Of a stretch of 64,000 bases of DNA, positions 24,801 through 36,350 are shown piece by piece; position 1 is the first letter of the stretch, and each line of letters starts with the position of its first letter. Location: NCBI GenBank assembly GCA_019671005.1, contig CM033712.1, positions 70,754,479 to 70,818,478 of the forward strand, written 5' to 3'. The translations under genes and the position numbers were made by a program. The DNA comes from Hibiscus mutabilis (lineage: Eukaryota > Streptophyta > Magnoliopsida > Malvales > Malvaceae). Below the pieces are notes generated by a model, which did not search any database, was not told the DNA's origin, and saw only the letters and a list, made by a program, of their open reading frames with translations.

Positions 24801-24899
24801 ATGTCCAAGTTCAAGGTCGGATTCGAAGGCTTTTGGGTTATAATTTTGCAAAACAAGCTTTAAAAATATACTCAAAACATCGAAAACATCAGATACGAG

Positions 24900-25260
24900 T
24901 TTTGGAAAAAGTTGACTTTTTGGTCAAAGTCAATGATCAACGAGAAGGTCAACGGTCAACGTTGTCGTCATCAGTCAATACTGACGTTATCAGTCAACAT
25001 TGACATCAATAGTCAACTAGCAAAGGTCAATCGGGTTAACTCGGACTAGTTAACTCAGACGGGTTGACTCACTTAGTTGACTCAGGCAGGTTGACTCAAT
25101 CAACGGGTTAGCAGGTCGGGTCAATGGGCCGGGTCATGAAATCAGATCACGAGTCAGGTCAGGCTCAAGCAGGTAGGATCATGAACTTGGGTCACGGGTT
25201 GGGTCAAGCTCAAACGGGTCGGACTCGGGTTAAGGTTTGGACTTGATATCACTAACTGTT
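24900..25260. repeat. GTTGACTC/GGTCAACG-rich tract
   Basis: A GC-rich island in LTR block A with many copies of TTGAC or GTCAA (for example 'ggttgactca', 'agtcaacatt', 'ggtcaacg') and GGGTC words. TTGAC(C/T) is the W-box core bound by WRKY factors. The tract is a degenerate short-period repeat, so regulatory meaning is only possible. Confidence 0.5.
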
Positions 25261-26054
25261 GGGCTTATATTTAAGTTGGCCCAAAGAACAGGGCCTAGTC
25301 TGATATTAAATCGGTTGGAAAGTTAGGCTGGTTTACTGGATTGGTTAGACTCGGTTTAGAGGCTAGACCGGATCCAAGCCCGGTTTAGTTTGCAGGCCAC
25401 CGTCCAAGGTAGTCAAAAATTACCCAGACGGCGCGTGACACCCACGTGCATCCCAAATCGGCTGTAACATCACCGAAATATGCATAATACACAACCAACT
25501 CACCCGTTTCAGTTATAAACTGAAAAACAAGTTGGAAATCTTACCAAAACTTACCCAAATCGGAGTAAATAGATTAAAACCAACGCTGCTCTGACGGTGC
25601 TCTAAACGATGTCAGTCTGATGACCCGTGACCAGTGTTATGCTCGCCTCAACATGGGGAGTTTAGTCGTCACTCCCACGCCTCGAACGGATGATTGTGGC
25701 TGCCGAAAATAGAGAAAAACTGATGGGGCGATGGTTGGGTTCTCACCGAATCTTTCAGGCGGCTTTCACAACAAACCCCGACGCGGCACTATAAGTGACA
25801 ATATGGATTGAGGTTGGGATGGGACGATGAACAAGATGGTGGTGGCCACAGCCGGACGGTGAATGAGATCGAAGCGATGGCCGGTGTGGGAAGGTGAAGA
25901 GATGGTAAGAGAGAAAGAAATATCCAAACTTTTCTTAAGTTTTGAAATGAGGCATTGAATACGGTATGTGAATGGTTCTAACCTTATTTATTATTGGTTC
26001 ATATTATTGGAATGTAATCTAAAAGAAAGTTGGTGCGTGATTTAACCAAGAACA

Positions 26055-26130
26055 GTCCTTAGCTCAACCAGTTAAGGCTTGGCTTTAACAAGTAGTGGGT
26101 CAAGGGTTCAACACCCCATGAAAACACTCT
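26055..26130 (+). repeat. tRNA-like Pol III promoter motifs (SINE-like or LTR-internal)
   Basis: A box-A-like TAGCTCAACCAGTTAAGGC (about 26060) is followed some 40 bases later by a box-B-like GGGTTCAACACCC (about 26113). A T-rich tail then leads to the LTR end. The arrangement is tRNA-like, but no cloverleaf with a proper acceptor stem or CCA-proximal end is evident. It is therefore a tRNA-derived repeat and not a working tRNA gene. Confidence 0.4.
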
Positions 26131-26194
26131 CTCATTCATTTTCATTTCATGTTTCTTCTTATTTCTTTCTTTTTTTATATATTTTTATTAGGGA

Positions 26195-28395
26195 TGTTAC
26201 ACCGCTTGCTGGAATTCCAAACTGAAATTGCTCCTCGAGCTCCCGATCGATCTACCAACCTACGCATAAAAACAACGAATCCGAGCGTTGAACTTACAAA
26301 GCTCAATGGTACACATATACTCTACTATACTTTATGCTAATCGTAAACATAAACATGCAAGCTAGTACGAGCAATAAGGAGAGATAAATAAACATGTGGC
26401 GCTACTACTAGTCGTTTAAACACATGTAAGTCATCATACATGGCACACGAAGCCTAACTATACACGAGATCTCACCAAATCATCCGGGCAAAGCACAAAA
26501 ATTCATAATCACAAACCTAGAGTGAGGCCTAATGTCACACAGCCTTGGGCACATACACTCTTTCTAGGTGGGGCCCAGTGTCACACAGCTTTGGGAACGT
26601 ACACCCATACTCTGCATCTCTTCTCGAGTATCTTCGAAGGAGGCCTAGTGTCACACAGTCTCGAGAACGTACATTCGGTATCTCTAACCATGGTGTTGCA
26701 ACACGCTCGCTAGGTATCCGGATTCACAATCAAAGGTGACTCGACCAAACAAGTGTTCGTACAACACACAACATTGACACAGTTATCAAACAAGTGCCCT
26801 CACTTGGCACACAACATGTCACTATCCACCAATGATTTGTATGGTTACTAATACAACAAGTCACCCAAAGTTTATCGAGTTGTTAATACATTATGGAGGA
26901 GTACATTAAGTATTCTCGTTGATTGTCTCCATTAGTCCACATTATCTCATTAATGAAGGTGCTCAGCCAACAAGTGCCCAAATGACACACACATCAATAT
27001 ATTATCAAGCGACCATATTATAGCTAATAATTTACTAGCTACCCATTTTTAATTACAAGTTCTTACATATTATGCTCTTAAATGAAGGTAATTTCTCAGT
27101 TTTACAATTCATTTTACCACATTAGGAGTCCATTAGGTCATAGCCCACAAATTATAAACCTCGTGAACTTAAAACGAACATTTTTGGGCAGATTGCCTAG
27201 TGGGTACTGGAACTGACTCTCGCGTACCGATACTCACGGTGTACTAATACCAAAAGGGATTACTGGAATTTCTCCAAACCTTTGTGTACTGGTACGGGTC
27301 GACCCATACCGATATTGCACTGCATGGCGTACCGGTACAGGTTGAACATCGTATTAGTACCCTTCTCTCTACTTAACTCAATCGAACAGTATTTTTCAAC
27401 CCAGAACACTTAGGGTACCGATATAGGCTCCCTTTGTACCGGTATCGAAGCCTAGAAATAACTTCATAGGCTCGGGAAATTGCTCCCAAAGCCCTCAAAC
27501 CACAACCACTAACCCCTTAACTCGATCGTACATCTTATGGAAGTTATTTAGGGTGGTTTGCTACCATTTTTACACATTATTAACATTTAATTCAGAATTT
27601 ACCATTAACAAGACTTTAAGCTACCAAACCACAAAATCAAGCAAGACAAATCACTTTATGATCTTTAAGAAGAATAGGAGTTAGAGATGTACTGACCTTA
27701 AGCCAAAAATCCTGAAATGCACTCTTACCCTATGCTTCTTCAACTTTCTCTCTTGGCTCAAGCTTGAAGAAACCCCCAAATCACTTTCTCTTTTCATCGG
27801 ATTATGAAAAATGAATCAAGGTTTAAACCAATGGTTATATAGGATCTACCACGAATTTACAACTCTTAAAATCAAAGGAAGAACTTCAAAAACCCTTAAA
27901 GCTTTAAACTTTCCAAAAACCTAAAAATGGGTATCTTACCTTTTCACCAAAAAAATTATACTTTTCTTGAAGCTTGAGATATGGGGATTAACATACTTGA
28001 ATCTTAGATCCCATAAGGAAAAATAATGAAGAAAGCTTGGATCTTTAGGGATTAGAAACTATGGTGTCTTAGAAGAAAGATAGAGAAAAAATGGAGAGAA
28101 AATGGTGAAGAAAAATGGTGATATAACTCACTTTTTGTCCCCCTTCAACACCTCACGTGACAGCCAATTTTAAAGAAAGGTGGTCAGTCTTTCACTTTAA
28201 AAAGGGTATAATTACCCTATAAAATCCCTTTATTTCTTCCTTGTCCTAAAATGGCCACTTTCCAAGATTATATGGTTCAATTCTCATCCAATAAGGCTCA
28301 AATTTGGGCCAGCGGGTCCAATTACCCAAACCAACATGAATGTCCATAACTCGGGTCAAAGCCCAATTGTTGACTCGGAAATTCGGATTGTTACA
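26195..28395 (-). mobile_element. Ty3/gypsy LTR block B
   Basis: On the + strand it runs from TGTTACACCGCTTGCTGG to TTCGGATTGTTACA. Read on the minus strand it starts TGTAACAATCCGAATTTCCG and ends CAAGCGGTGTAACA, both textbook Tekay-like LTR ends. Its first seven bases (TGTTACA, 26195-26201) are also the last seven of block A. It holds GTACCGGTAC/ACCGATAC-type words (27215-27450) and the box-like 'agtgtcacacag' repeats at 26530-26660. No coding frame is recognised. Confidence 0.6.
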
Positions 28396-28861
28396 GGTTC
28401 TTTAGGCAAGGCTTTAATTTGATAAATTTGAATATGAATTAGATAATTGTAGTAAATTAATAGATGTTGTTTACGTAATTTGGGAGTTCATATTTGAATG
28501 ATATCCTAAAGCAATTGGATGTTAATCAACACGAATTCTTAAATTAAATAAATAATATTATCTATAATTTTGAAATTCAATTAGGAATGATATCCTAAAG
28601 TAATTAGGTATTGTTCTATATGAATTTTGAAATTAAATAATTTCATAAATTTAAATACTCATGAATTAATTAGAGTCCTTTTAGGTTTTTTACTTAAAAT
28701 GAATTTCATAATTAATTGCATACATCGAAACCTTTTAGAAACAAAATATATTTTAGGAATATAAAAGAACGATACCATGATGGTATATGGGTGTTTTCCA
28801 TTTTATATTTGGAAATAAAATATATTTTTGACATAGAAGGAGTGTTTTCATTTTAAATATA
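28396..28861 (+). mobile_element. Gypsy LTR fragment, left half
   Basis: AT-rich sequence continuing across the MULE-like insertion into 32354 onward. The flanks share the 9-bp TTAAATATA duplicated by that insertion. The part after the insertion carries a clear gypsy LTR-end signature, so this stretch is probably the same LTR. Confidence 0.45.
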
Positions 28862-29286
28862 GGGTAAAGCACATCAATGGTCACCGAACTTTTAGGGGGC
28901 GTTCATTTTAGTCACCGAACTGTAAGAATTTTTATTAGAGTCACTCAACTTTTAGTCCGCTTTTATTTTGGTCCCTCCCGTTAATTTCTGTTAAAAATGT
29001 TGACATGACGCGTTATTTTTTTTTCAACCTCTTTATTTCTCTCCTCCATTTTTCCTCCATGAAAATAAATACTTACAAAAGTGATTTTTTTTCATTTATC
29101 CTTCTTCCTTCAGATGTTATTATTGATAAACCTTAACCTCTCTCAACTCCTCATCTTCAAGATTTGTTAATAGAATTCATGGAGAAATAGAGGAGATTGT
29201 AACTTTCACTGGTTGTTTGTTTATCATAATAAATGGTCATACGATCTTTATGAATGTCGCATTTTGTTTATTTTGTGTGTTGACAG

Positions 29287-29388
29287 GGCACTTATCTGTT
29301 GGCATTTTCAAGTATCGTTGCTAGCTAATTGTGCCCTGATGTGATTAAAATACTTATTTTGAATCCTCTGTTCCATTTGTATTTCGAG
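29287..29388 (+). pseudogene. Exon-like captured block
   Basis: 102 bases framed by TTGACAG|G and CGAG|GTAAT, an ideal acceptor and donor. They read as 34 codons with one stop (GTYLLAFSSIVAS, stop, LCPDVIKILILNPLFHLYFE). I do not recognise the protein. The host element is a MULE type that often captures gene pieces, and the nested element begins 12 bases further on. Confidence 0.35.
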
Positions 29389-29400
29389 GTAATATTTTTT

Positions 29401-30716
29401 GGGTAAATTACATAAATGATCACCGAACTTTTGGAGTAGATTTATTTTAGTCACTATACTTTTAAAATATTCTTTAAGATCACCCAATTTTTAGTTCGAT
29501 TTCAATATAGTTACCGAACTTTTAGTTTGCTTTCAATATGGTCCCTCCCGTTCCCTTCCATTAAAAGTTACCGTTAGCTTTTGTTTTTCCTTAATAAAAA
29601 AATGGGTAAACTACATCAATCATCACTCAACTTTCTTCTTACTCCTATTTTGGTCACTAGAGTTTAAAATTTTAAAATTTAATAACTTAACATTCGAATT
29701 GTTCATATTTTGGCCACTCTCAAATGACATGTTTATACAAATAGAAAATTTTGATTAATCCTTAAAAATTATTTTGGTTAATTGGTAAATTCAGATTATT
29801 CAATTCCCGATCTTATATTATACCAATTAAATCAAATAATTGATTAGCCAGTTAACCGAAATATTTGATTCTAAAAATGTTTTTTTTACTTTATTTATTA
29901 AAATATCAAATATAATAATATGGTAAATTTAATAATTGTTCAGTTGTGATAAAAAGTGTAAAAATAACTAGAAAGTCAAAATTGAAAGTTCACACCTATT
30001 AATCCTACCCAGAGCCAAAAAAACTTTTTTTTTAAAAAAATCAGAAGGGTACCAAAATCACTAGACTATAAGATATTGTAATGTATAAAATTTAGAAAAA
30101 TTGTATATAATATATCTTATCGGTTAATCAATTTTGCTTAAAACTGTGAACCGTAATCAATCGAAATAATTTATTTTAATTTTTTTACCGAAATCGGGTT
30201 CGATTAATCCTTAAAATTATTTTGGTTAATTGCTAAATTCAGATTATGCAGTTCTCGATCTCAGTGTACCAATTAAATCAGATAATCGATTGATCGGTTA
30301 ATTGGAATATTTGATTCTAGTAATAATTTTTTTTACTTTGCTTATTAAAATATCAAATATTGTAATATGGTAAATTTAATTAGTAAAAAATCATTACCCT
30401 ATTTTTTTAAGGATTAATCGGATTTTTCTATTTGTATAACAATGTCATTTGAGAGTGGCCAAAATATGAACAACTCGAAAGTTAAATTATTAAATTGAAA
30501 GTTGTTAAACTCTAGTGACCAAAATAGGAGTAAGAAGAAAGTTGAGTGATGATTGATGTAGTTTACCCATTTTTTATTAAGGAAAAACTACGGAAGGTAA
30601 AAGAGGGATTGTATCGAAATCAAATTGAAAGTTAAGTGACTTTATCGAATATTTTAAAATATAATGACCAAAATGAATCTGTCCTAAAAGTTCAGTGATC
30701 ATTTATGTAGTTTACC
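29401..30716. mobile_element. Nested inverted-repeat element inside MULE-like element 3
   Basis: The left arm starts GGGTAAATTACATAAATGATC and the right arm, read inward, starts GGTAAACTACATAAATGATC, so this is the same terminal family as the host element. The arms stay inverted for over 300 bp and contain the same start word again (GGGTAAACTACATCAATC at 29604, mirrored at 30568). A roughly 190-bp segment (about 29748-29945) also recurs in direct orientation at about 30194-30385. The flanking target duplication is imperfect. Confidence 0.7.
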
Positions 30717-30969
30717 TTATATTTTTAATGCATTGCATAGCCTGGGTTTGTTGTTTGTCTTATCCTATGCACTTGCCTTAAGTGCTATATTTTGTTGAAT
30801 GTCCAGCAATTATCAAACACATTGCATTCTTAGCAGTACCCTTGGTTCACCATTTTGGGAGCATGTTAGGGAGATGTTGAAATCTGCAACATCTGTTGGT
30901 GCACAACCATGGGTTTACTATTCAATATATGTGTTTTTTGTTTTCATGTTCAATATATTTGACATTTTT

Positions 30970-31712
30970 TTCTGTTTGGCAATTAGTGGATAACTGATAG
31001 CGGATTACATTAGCTGATTTGACTAGCATATTGCATTAACTGATTGTATAAAAGTGTTTAGTAAAATTAATTGATAGCTTATAGTTGTTTGATTATTTGA
31101 ATAAGCAAATGACATATAAAGACATGGTTATATTTAATACTTATTTAAATAATGTTTTGTATCTATTAATATTAATTGGATTATAAAATTTAATTTTTTC
31201 AATATTATTACTAAGCATATACGAATGATGTATATATTATTTTTTTATTTGTGAAATTCTCTTTTTAATATAATTTTAATAATTATTAAATTTAAATGTA
31301 TATATTAATGTCCTATTATAAATTATATTTTGAATATAATTTTATTAATTATTAAATTTATATGTATATATTAATTTCTTATTTATGAAATTATTTTTAA
31401 TTTTATTAGTTATTTAAATTTATGTTATTTAGAAAAAAATATAATTACAAATATTTAAATTACAAAAAATATAATTTATGTTATTTAGAAAAAATATAAT
31501 TACAAATATAATTATAAAAGAGTCTTTACAAGTATTTTATTCAAACCTTTAACTCGAAAAAAAATATAATTACAAATGAGAGATTTCACCTTAATCCGCT
31601 ATTACATTTGCTATTTACCAAATATTTAAATTAGTAAATTTGATTGGTCAAACTTCTAAAAATGTTTCAAACCTCTACTTTTAACTCAAAAAAATTATTT
31701 ACCAAACAGGCT
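30970..31712. mobile_element. Possible hAT-type MITE inside MULE-like element 3
   Basis: A very AT-rich insert with CTGTTTGGCAATTAGTGGAT at the left and, read inward, CCTGTTTGGTAAATAATTTT at the right. No clean 8-bp target duplication was found, so the borders are approximate. Confidence 0.35.
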
Positions 31713-32353
31713 AATATCGTTGGATCTTTTGAACCTCGGTGATTCTAAGTTTCTGGTGGTTACCTGCTTTTTTTTCTGCTACTACAATCTAAATTGCTTT
31801 TGTTGCCTTGATTTATTTCTTCTGGCTATTGCTAACTGGGTATTTGTGCCAGTAGAACGTTACATATGATTCCGTTTCACTATTGTACCGAGTTTGCTTT
31901 ATTTATGTTTTTTTTAAAAAAACAAATATCATAAAGATGGACTTTTGACATTCCACTGAAAAAATTGGGTACTTAAAGGCCTAGAGCTGTGTAGATAAAT
32001 GATTAGTAGTTAGTACAAGCAGGGATTGAACTCTGTTGCTTTGATCTATTGTTTTTTTTCAGAGAAGTTAAAGTTTATTCATGATAATATTTAAGGGAAA
32101 AAATAAATGAAAAAAATCGGTACATAAAAGATCGTATTTTTGTAAGTTTTCATTTTTATAGAGAAAAATAAAGAAGAAAAAAAAAGAGGTTGAAAAAAAA
32201 TAATGTGTCACATCAATTTTTGAACGAAAATTAACTGAAGGGACCAAAATGAAAGCTGACTAAAAATTGAGTGACTCCAATGAAAATTTTAAAAGTTCAG
32301 TTATTAAAATGCACGTGCTTTAAAAGTTTGGTGATCACTGGTGTACTTTACCC

Positions 32354-33065
32354 TTAAATATAAATAGAATTAGCAATGAATGATTAAATTAAATTCGAAT
32401 TATTATTCTAAATGCCAAAATATAACACAGAATTAAAAGGTACCAATTTTGGGCATTTGTGGGGTGCTAACCCTTCTCTACCGACTTTTGAACCCTAAAC
32501 TTTTAAAATCTTTGGTATTTATATGATGTCAGATATACCAAAGTGACTGGTGATGACTCAATTTTCTAAAAATCAAATTAAAAGGCAAACTCATATTCAA
32601 AAATTAATCGTCCAAACTATTTTAAAAATGGTTTTGGTAGCTTGGTGACTTAGCTAGAGAACTTGTGAGTCGGACCTTAATTAATTTTGTGTTGCATTTT
32701 GGAATTAAAAAAATAATAATTCAAATTTAATTTCTTAATTAATTCTTAATTGTGTTTATAAAAAAATGAAAAAATGTTTTTGGTGTGATTTGGTGACTAT
32801 AACTGTCATTCATACATAAGCCTTCTACCTGGACTTTGTCCTTTAAGTGGGAGCAAGATATTTTCTGCGAAAATTTTGTCTTTTTTTACTAACTGTATAT
32901 TTCGTGGGGTCTTCACCTCCGTACGTTATAAGAGAAGGTATACCCTGAATCGATGTCTTGAGGGTAACAACAGTTTGGGTACCCTGAGTCTAGATCTTGA
33001 ATCACATACAACGAATCTAAGAGTCCACCCCACTAGAACCATGTGGATAACCATAGAAAATTAGA
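32354..33065 (+). mobile_element. Gypsy (Tat/Ogre-like) LTR end and leader fragment
   Basis: Contains the LTR-end text ACCAATTTTGGGCATTTG, 'ggggtgctaaccctt' and 'gactggtgatgactc', the same signature as at 2070-2200. A leader follows with GGTGACTTAGCTAGAG and, at about 32910-33060, the GTCTTCACCTCCGTACGTTA, 'gaaggtata', 'ccccactagaacc' word series found upstream of gag in these elements. The coding part is missing. Confidence 0.6.
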
Positions 33066-35327
33066 CAATATAATGTTAGGATGTCAGTGTTTTAAAATAT
33101 ATTTCTTTGATTATTTTCGCCCATTATGTATTATTTTATTTTTAGCAATTCCTCTATTTATTTTTGATCTCTCTACAGCTACCAGCTTAACTCTTCTTCT
33201 TTTCATTCCTTTTCCTTTTCCTTTTCCTTGTATACTAGGGTAGAATGAGGTAACAATGGGCAATGAGGAAATGATCATTTTGGGTGCTGCAAGTACTGAA
33301 GCTGAGATCACATTTCTAAACTGATTTTGAATTGTTACAACACTGATGCATCAATTGTTTGTTGTCCTTGAATGCCCCACATTCCTTATCTAAAGCTTAG
33401 GCTAACCCTTCTGCACAGCTGAGTCACAATTATCAACTCACACAAAACAACTAAAAAAACTACAATACTCTACGACTTTGACAATTTTCTAATCTCAAAC
33501 TAGCTATAATACTTTTTCTATGTTTCTCCATTCATTTTAGACAGCTTCAATCCTATTTTCAAAATATCAAAGGTTAAATTTGTTATCATACTAATTCAAT
33601 TAACTATCACATCATCTTCTATTAATTTTTAACAACAACGAACTAATTTGTTATTTTTTTAAAAGTTGAGTGATCATTTTATAAATTTTGATTGTTGAAG
33701 ACTCAACAAAAATGCACCCTACAATCAGAGGACTATTTCTATATTTTACCTCATTTATAAACGTTAATATTTATGTCATTTGACTAAATAAAAAAAACAA
33801 TTACAATAAAAATATATATATTAGTTGTTATATTTATTAAAAACTAATGCGTATGAGCCCAAAATTAGGTGATTTAGTTTCTTTCGATCCTAACAAACTT
33901 TGCATTAAGATCTGACAGACTTTTTCCTCTCCAATTTTTTCTTGATTTTTTTCAAAAGAAATTTTTAAGTAGGTTGCTTAACTTGGTGATTTAGCGTAAA
34001 AATTTTCAAGAACAAACTTGACTATGTTTCAGTTTTTTTATATATAAATAATATCGGTTTCTTTTGAAATATTTGATATTAAATTTCCAATTTTAAAATC
34101 AAGAAAAATTGAGAAGAAAATAAAATATTACTCTCAAACACCAAAAAAATAAGGGAAATGAAAACTAGCATGAGTAAACGTTGATATGATAATTGATAAA
34201 TAGCTAAACATTTATATCCAATAAGTTGGTGAAAAAAAGTCACAATCGCCTTAGTTTTATGTTTAGAAACTTAATTTGTGGTTTAAAATTTGGAAGTTAT
34301 AATTAGAATTTAGGGTTATAGTTAGAATTTAAAGTTTGCATGTTAGAATTTATGTTTTAAAGTAATATGGTTAAAGATTCGTTTGGTTCTAGAGAATGAA
34401 GATTATTTTCATTTTATTTTTCAATAAAATAAAAAGCAGTGAAGAAAATATGCTTGGCTGAAAAAATAGAAAATATTTTTTAAAAACTAAAAACAAAAAT
34501 GAGGGCAAATTTAAAAACATAGAAAAGATGTTTTAATTATTTCATTGAAAATATTTTAGGAAAATGAAAAATATGAAAACAAAGGTTTTTTAATTTTAAT
34601 ACGGGTTTGAATCCTTCTAATGCTATTTTTTAAAATTTTGGTTTATTTTTTCATATTTTATTTTTTATTATTATACTAATATTTTTTAATTATATTTTAT
34701 TTTAATTATTTAATTTTTTTTTCATTTCTATTTTCAAAAGTTAGATACCAAACACATTTTCACTATTTTCATTTTTAAAAACAAGTTTTCATCTCTTCTA
34801 ACCAAACATGTTTTCTATGTTTTAGAAAACTGAAAATAAAATTTATTTTGCTGAAAATAAAAATAGAAAATAAAAATAAAAAATGTTTTCAACTAAACGA
34901 TCCCTTACGTTTTAATCTCTTAATCATAAATTCTAACACTAAATCATAAATTTTAACCACAACTCTTAAATTCTAAACCCCTAAACTCTAAATTAAATCC
35001 CTAAATTCTAAAACTATGACATTTATAAAAACTTTTTTTTGCCGGTGCACTGAATAATTGCACTAAATGTAAATGAAAACATAAAATTAAAAACGGTTTA
35101 CGAATTAACGTAACGAGTTTAGGAATGATAAGAGAACTAAATAATTGTAACTTTTAATTATTTAAATCTGTAGATACGTTTACAGTTTTAAATATTTTAT
35201 TCCTAAGTTAACTAATTATTATTATTATTATTATCAAAATTTGAATAAAATATTATATTTATCAAGCACCCAAATACATAAAAAAATCAGATTTAAAATT
35301 ATAAATAACATATTGAATATTTACATA
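33066..35327. other. AT-rich intergenic DNA with a MITE-like block
   Basis: No gene is recognised. At 34374-34912 the ends GATTCGTTTGGTT and (inward from the right) GGGATCGTTTAGTT form an inverted pair around A/T-rich GAAAATA-type sequence, like plant Harbinger/hAT MITEs. Flanking it are degenerate 'ttagggtt / aaccctaa'-like words (34300-34340 and 34910-35000). Confidence 0.4.
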
Positions 35328-35336
35328 CGTCAAAAG

Positions 35337-36115
35337 TGACAAAATTGGTGGGATATTGTATCCTAGAAAAATATTTTAAAAACTACCGTATAGTTGAAGT
35401 TATTTTAAAAACTATGGTATTTTCAACAGTGAAGTCGAATTGCTTTCTAACCGACCTCATACAATTAAAAAAAAAATAAAAAAACTTGAAGGCCCCTTGC
35501 TTTCTATCCGACCTCATGTGTAAAAAAAATTTTTTGAGGGCCCCTTGAAAGCAATTCGACCTCATGTGGGATATTAATAAAAAAATCAAGAGGTCTCCTT
35601 GCTTTCTATCCGACCTCATGGTCGAGATATAATAAAAAATGATGAGGGCGGTGGGATTACCATCCGACCTCATGTTGAAATAATAAAAAAAATTGATGAG
35701 GATGGTGGGATTACCATCCGACCTCATGCCCAGTTGCTTTGGCAGGGCGCGGCAACAGAGGTCACGGGTCTGCGGGCAGGGCGTGACAGCAGAGGTCACG
35801 GGTCTGCGTGTGCAGGCTGGATGGGAAAAATGCATGCAATTTTCAGACCTATAGTCACGGGAAATGGTATCTGAAATCTGAAAAAGCATATTTAAACTTT
35901 TGGAGAATGGGGTGGTGATTTATATTGATTGGATGGTGGGGTGGTGAGTTGAGTGATTGAGGTATGAATTTTTAGTTGTTAAATAGAGGTTGAAAGTTGA
36001 AAATTTTAGAAGAAAAGTTGTGAAGAAACTCGGTTAAGAAGTATAAGAAAGAAGAAGAGTTGAAGAAAATATTGTAAGTTTTTAAGTTTATATATTTTGT
36101 TTTTAAATTTAGTTC
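35337..36115 (+). repeat. Left terminal inverted repeat of MULE 2
   Basis: Pairs with the reverse complement of about 53610-54284. Between about 35440 and 35740 it is built from six or seven units of about 52-57 bp, each ending in CCGACCTCATG (or TTCGACCTCATG). The inner part matches through TTTTTAGTTGTTAAATAGAG and GTTGAAGAAAATATTGTAAG. The two arms differ by indels; the left has an extra GGTCACGGGTCTGCG duplication near 35760-35810. Confidence 0.88.
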
Positions 36116-36350
36116 AAATATTTTTCTGTCAAATTGTAAACAAGATTTGAAGAAATTTGAAGAAGAAGAAGAAGAAAGAAGAATTGAAGAAATTTTAGTT
36201 CGAATATTTTAGTGTCAAATTATAAACAAGTAAGTTGGCTTGTTTTTTATCAAAAAAGTTTTATATTTATTAATATTTTAAAGTAGTAATTACGATTAAA
36301 TTTGGTGGTATTTGTTTTTACTAATATTTTCTTACTTATCCTCTATGTAG

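Larger units (their letters stand above)
21818..26201 (-). mobile_element. Large Ty3/gypsy (Tekay/Del-like) LTR block A
   Basis: The + strand runs from TGTAACACTCTAAACCCGAG to GGGATGTTACA, the complementary-looking TGTAACA/TGTTACA ends typical of Tekay/Del-type LTRs. Read on the minus strand it begins TGTAACATCCCTAATAAAA and ends GGGTTTAGAGTGTTACA. Interior landmarks include the 'aggaggtcacattagagtcac' and 'taagtcagatcag'-style words common in such LTRs. No gag or pol frame is present. At about 4.4 kb it would be a long solo LTR, and no 5-bp target duplication is visible. Confidence 0.55.
28862..32353. mobile_element. MULE-like element 3 with nested inverted-repeat elements
   Basis: The inverted ends begin GGGTAAAG-ACA-CA-TG-TCACC (left 28862, right inward from 32353) and extend into matching 'cattttagtcac-gaac' text. 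A perfect 9-bp target duplication TTAAATATA flanks them (28853-28861 and 32354-32362). The element is 3,492 bp and has no transposase. It holds an exon-like block (29287-29388) and a second inverted-repeat element (29401-30716). Confidence 0.85.

Noticed and set aside
26055..26130. A tRNA gene
   Set aside because: Box-like motifs are present, but I could not pair an acceptor stem or a plausible anticodon arm. It lies in an LTR and looks like a tRNA-derived repeat.
30799..30993. Captured gene frame (64 residues)
   Set aside because: No recognisable domain and no splice-border support. Left as part of MULE-like element 3.
35383..35889. Minus-strand frame of 168 residues with repeated MRSDRKQG units
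   Set aside because: It is a by-product of the tandem units in the MULE 2 terminal repeat (also seen at 53928-54110). A repeat with unit length near a multiple of three makes long frames by chance.
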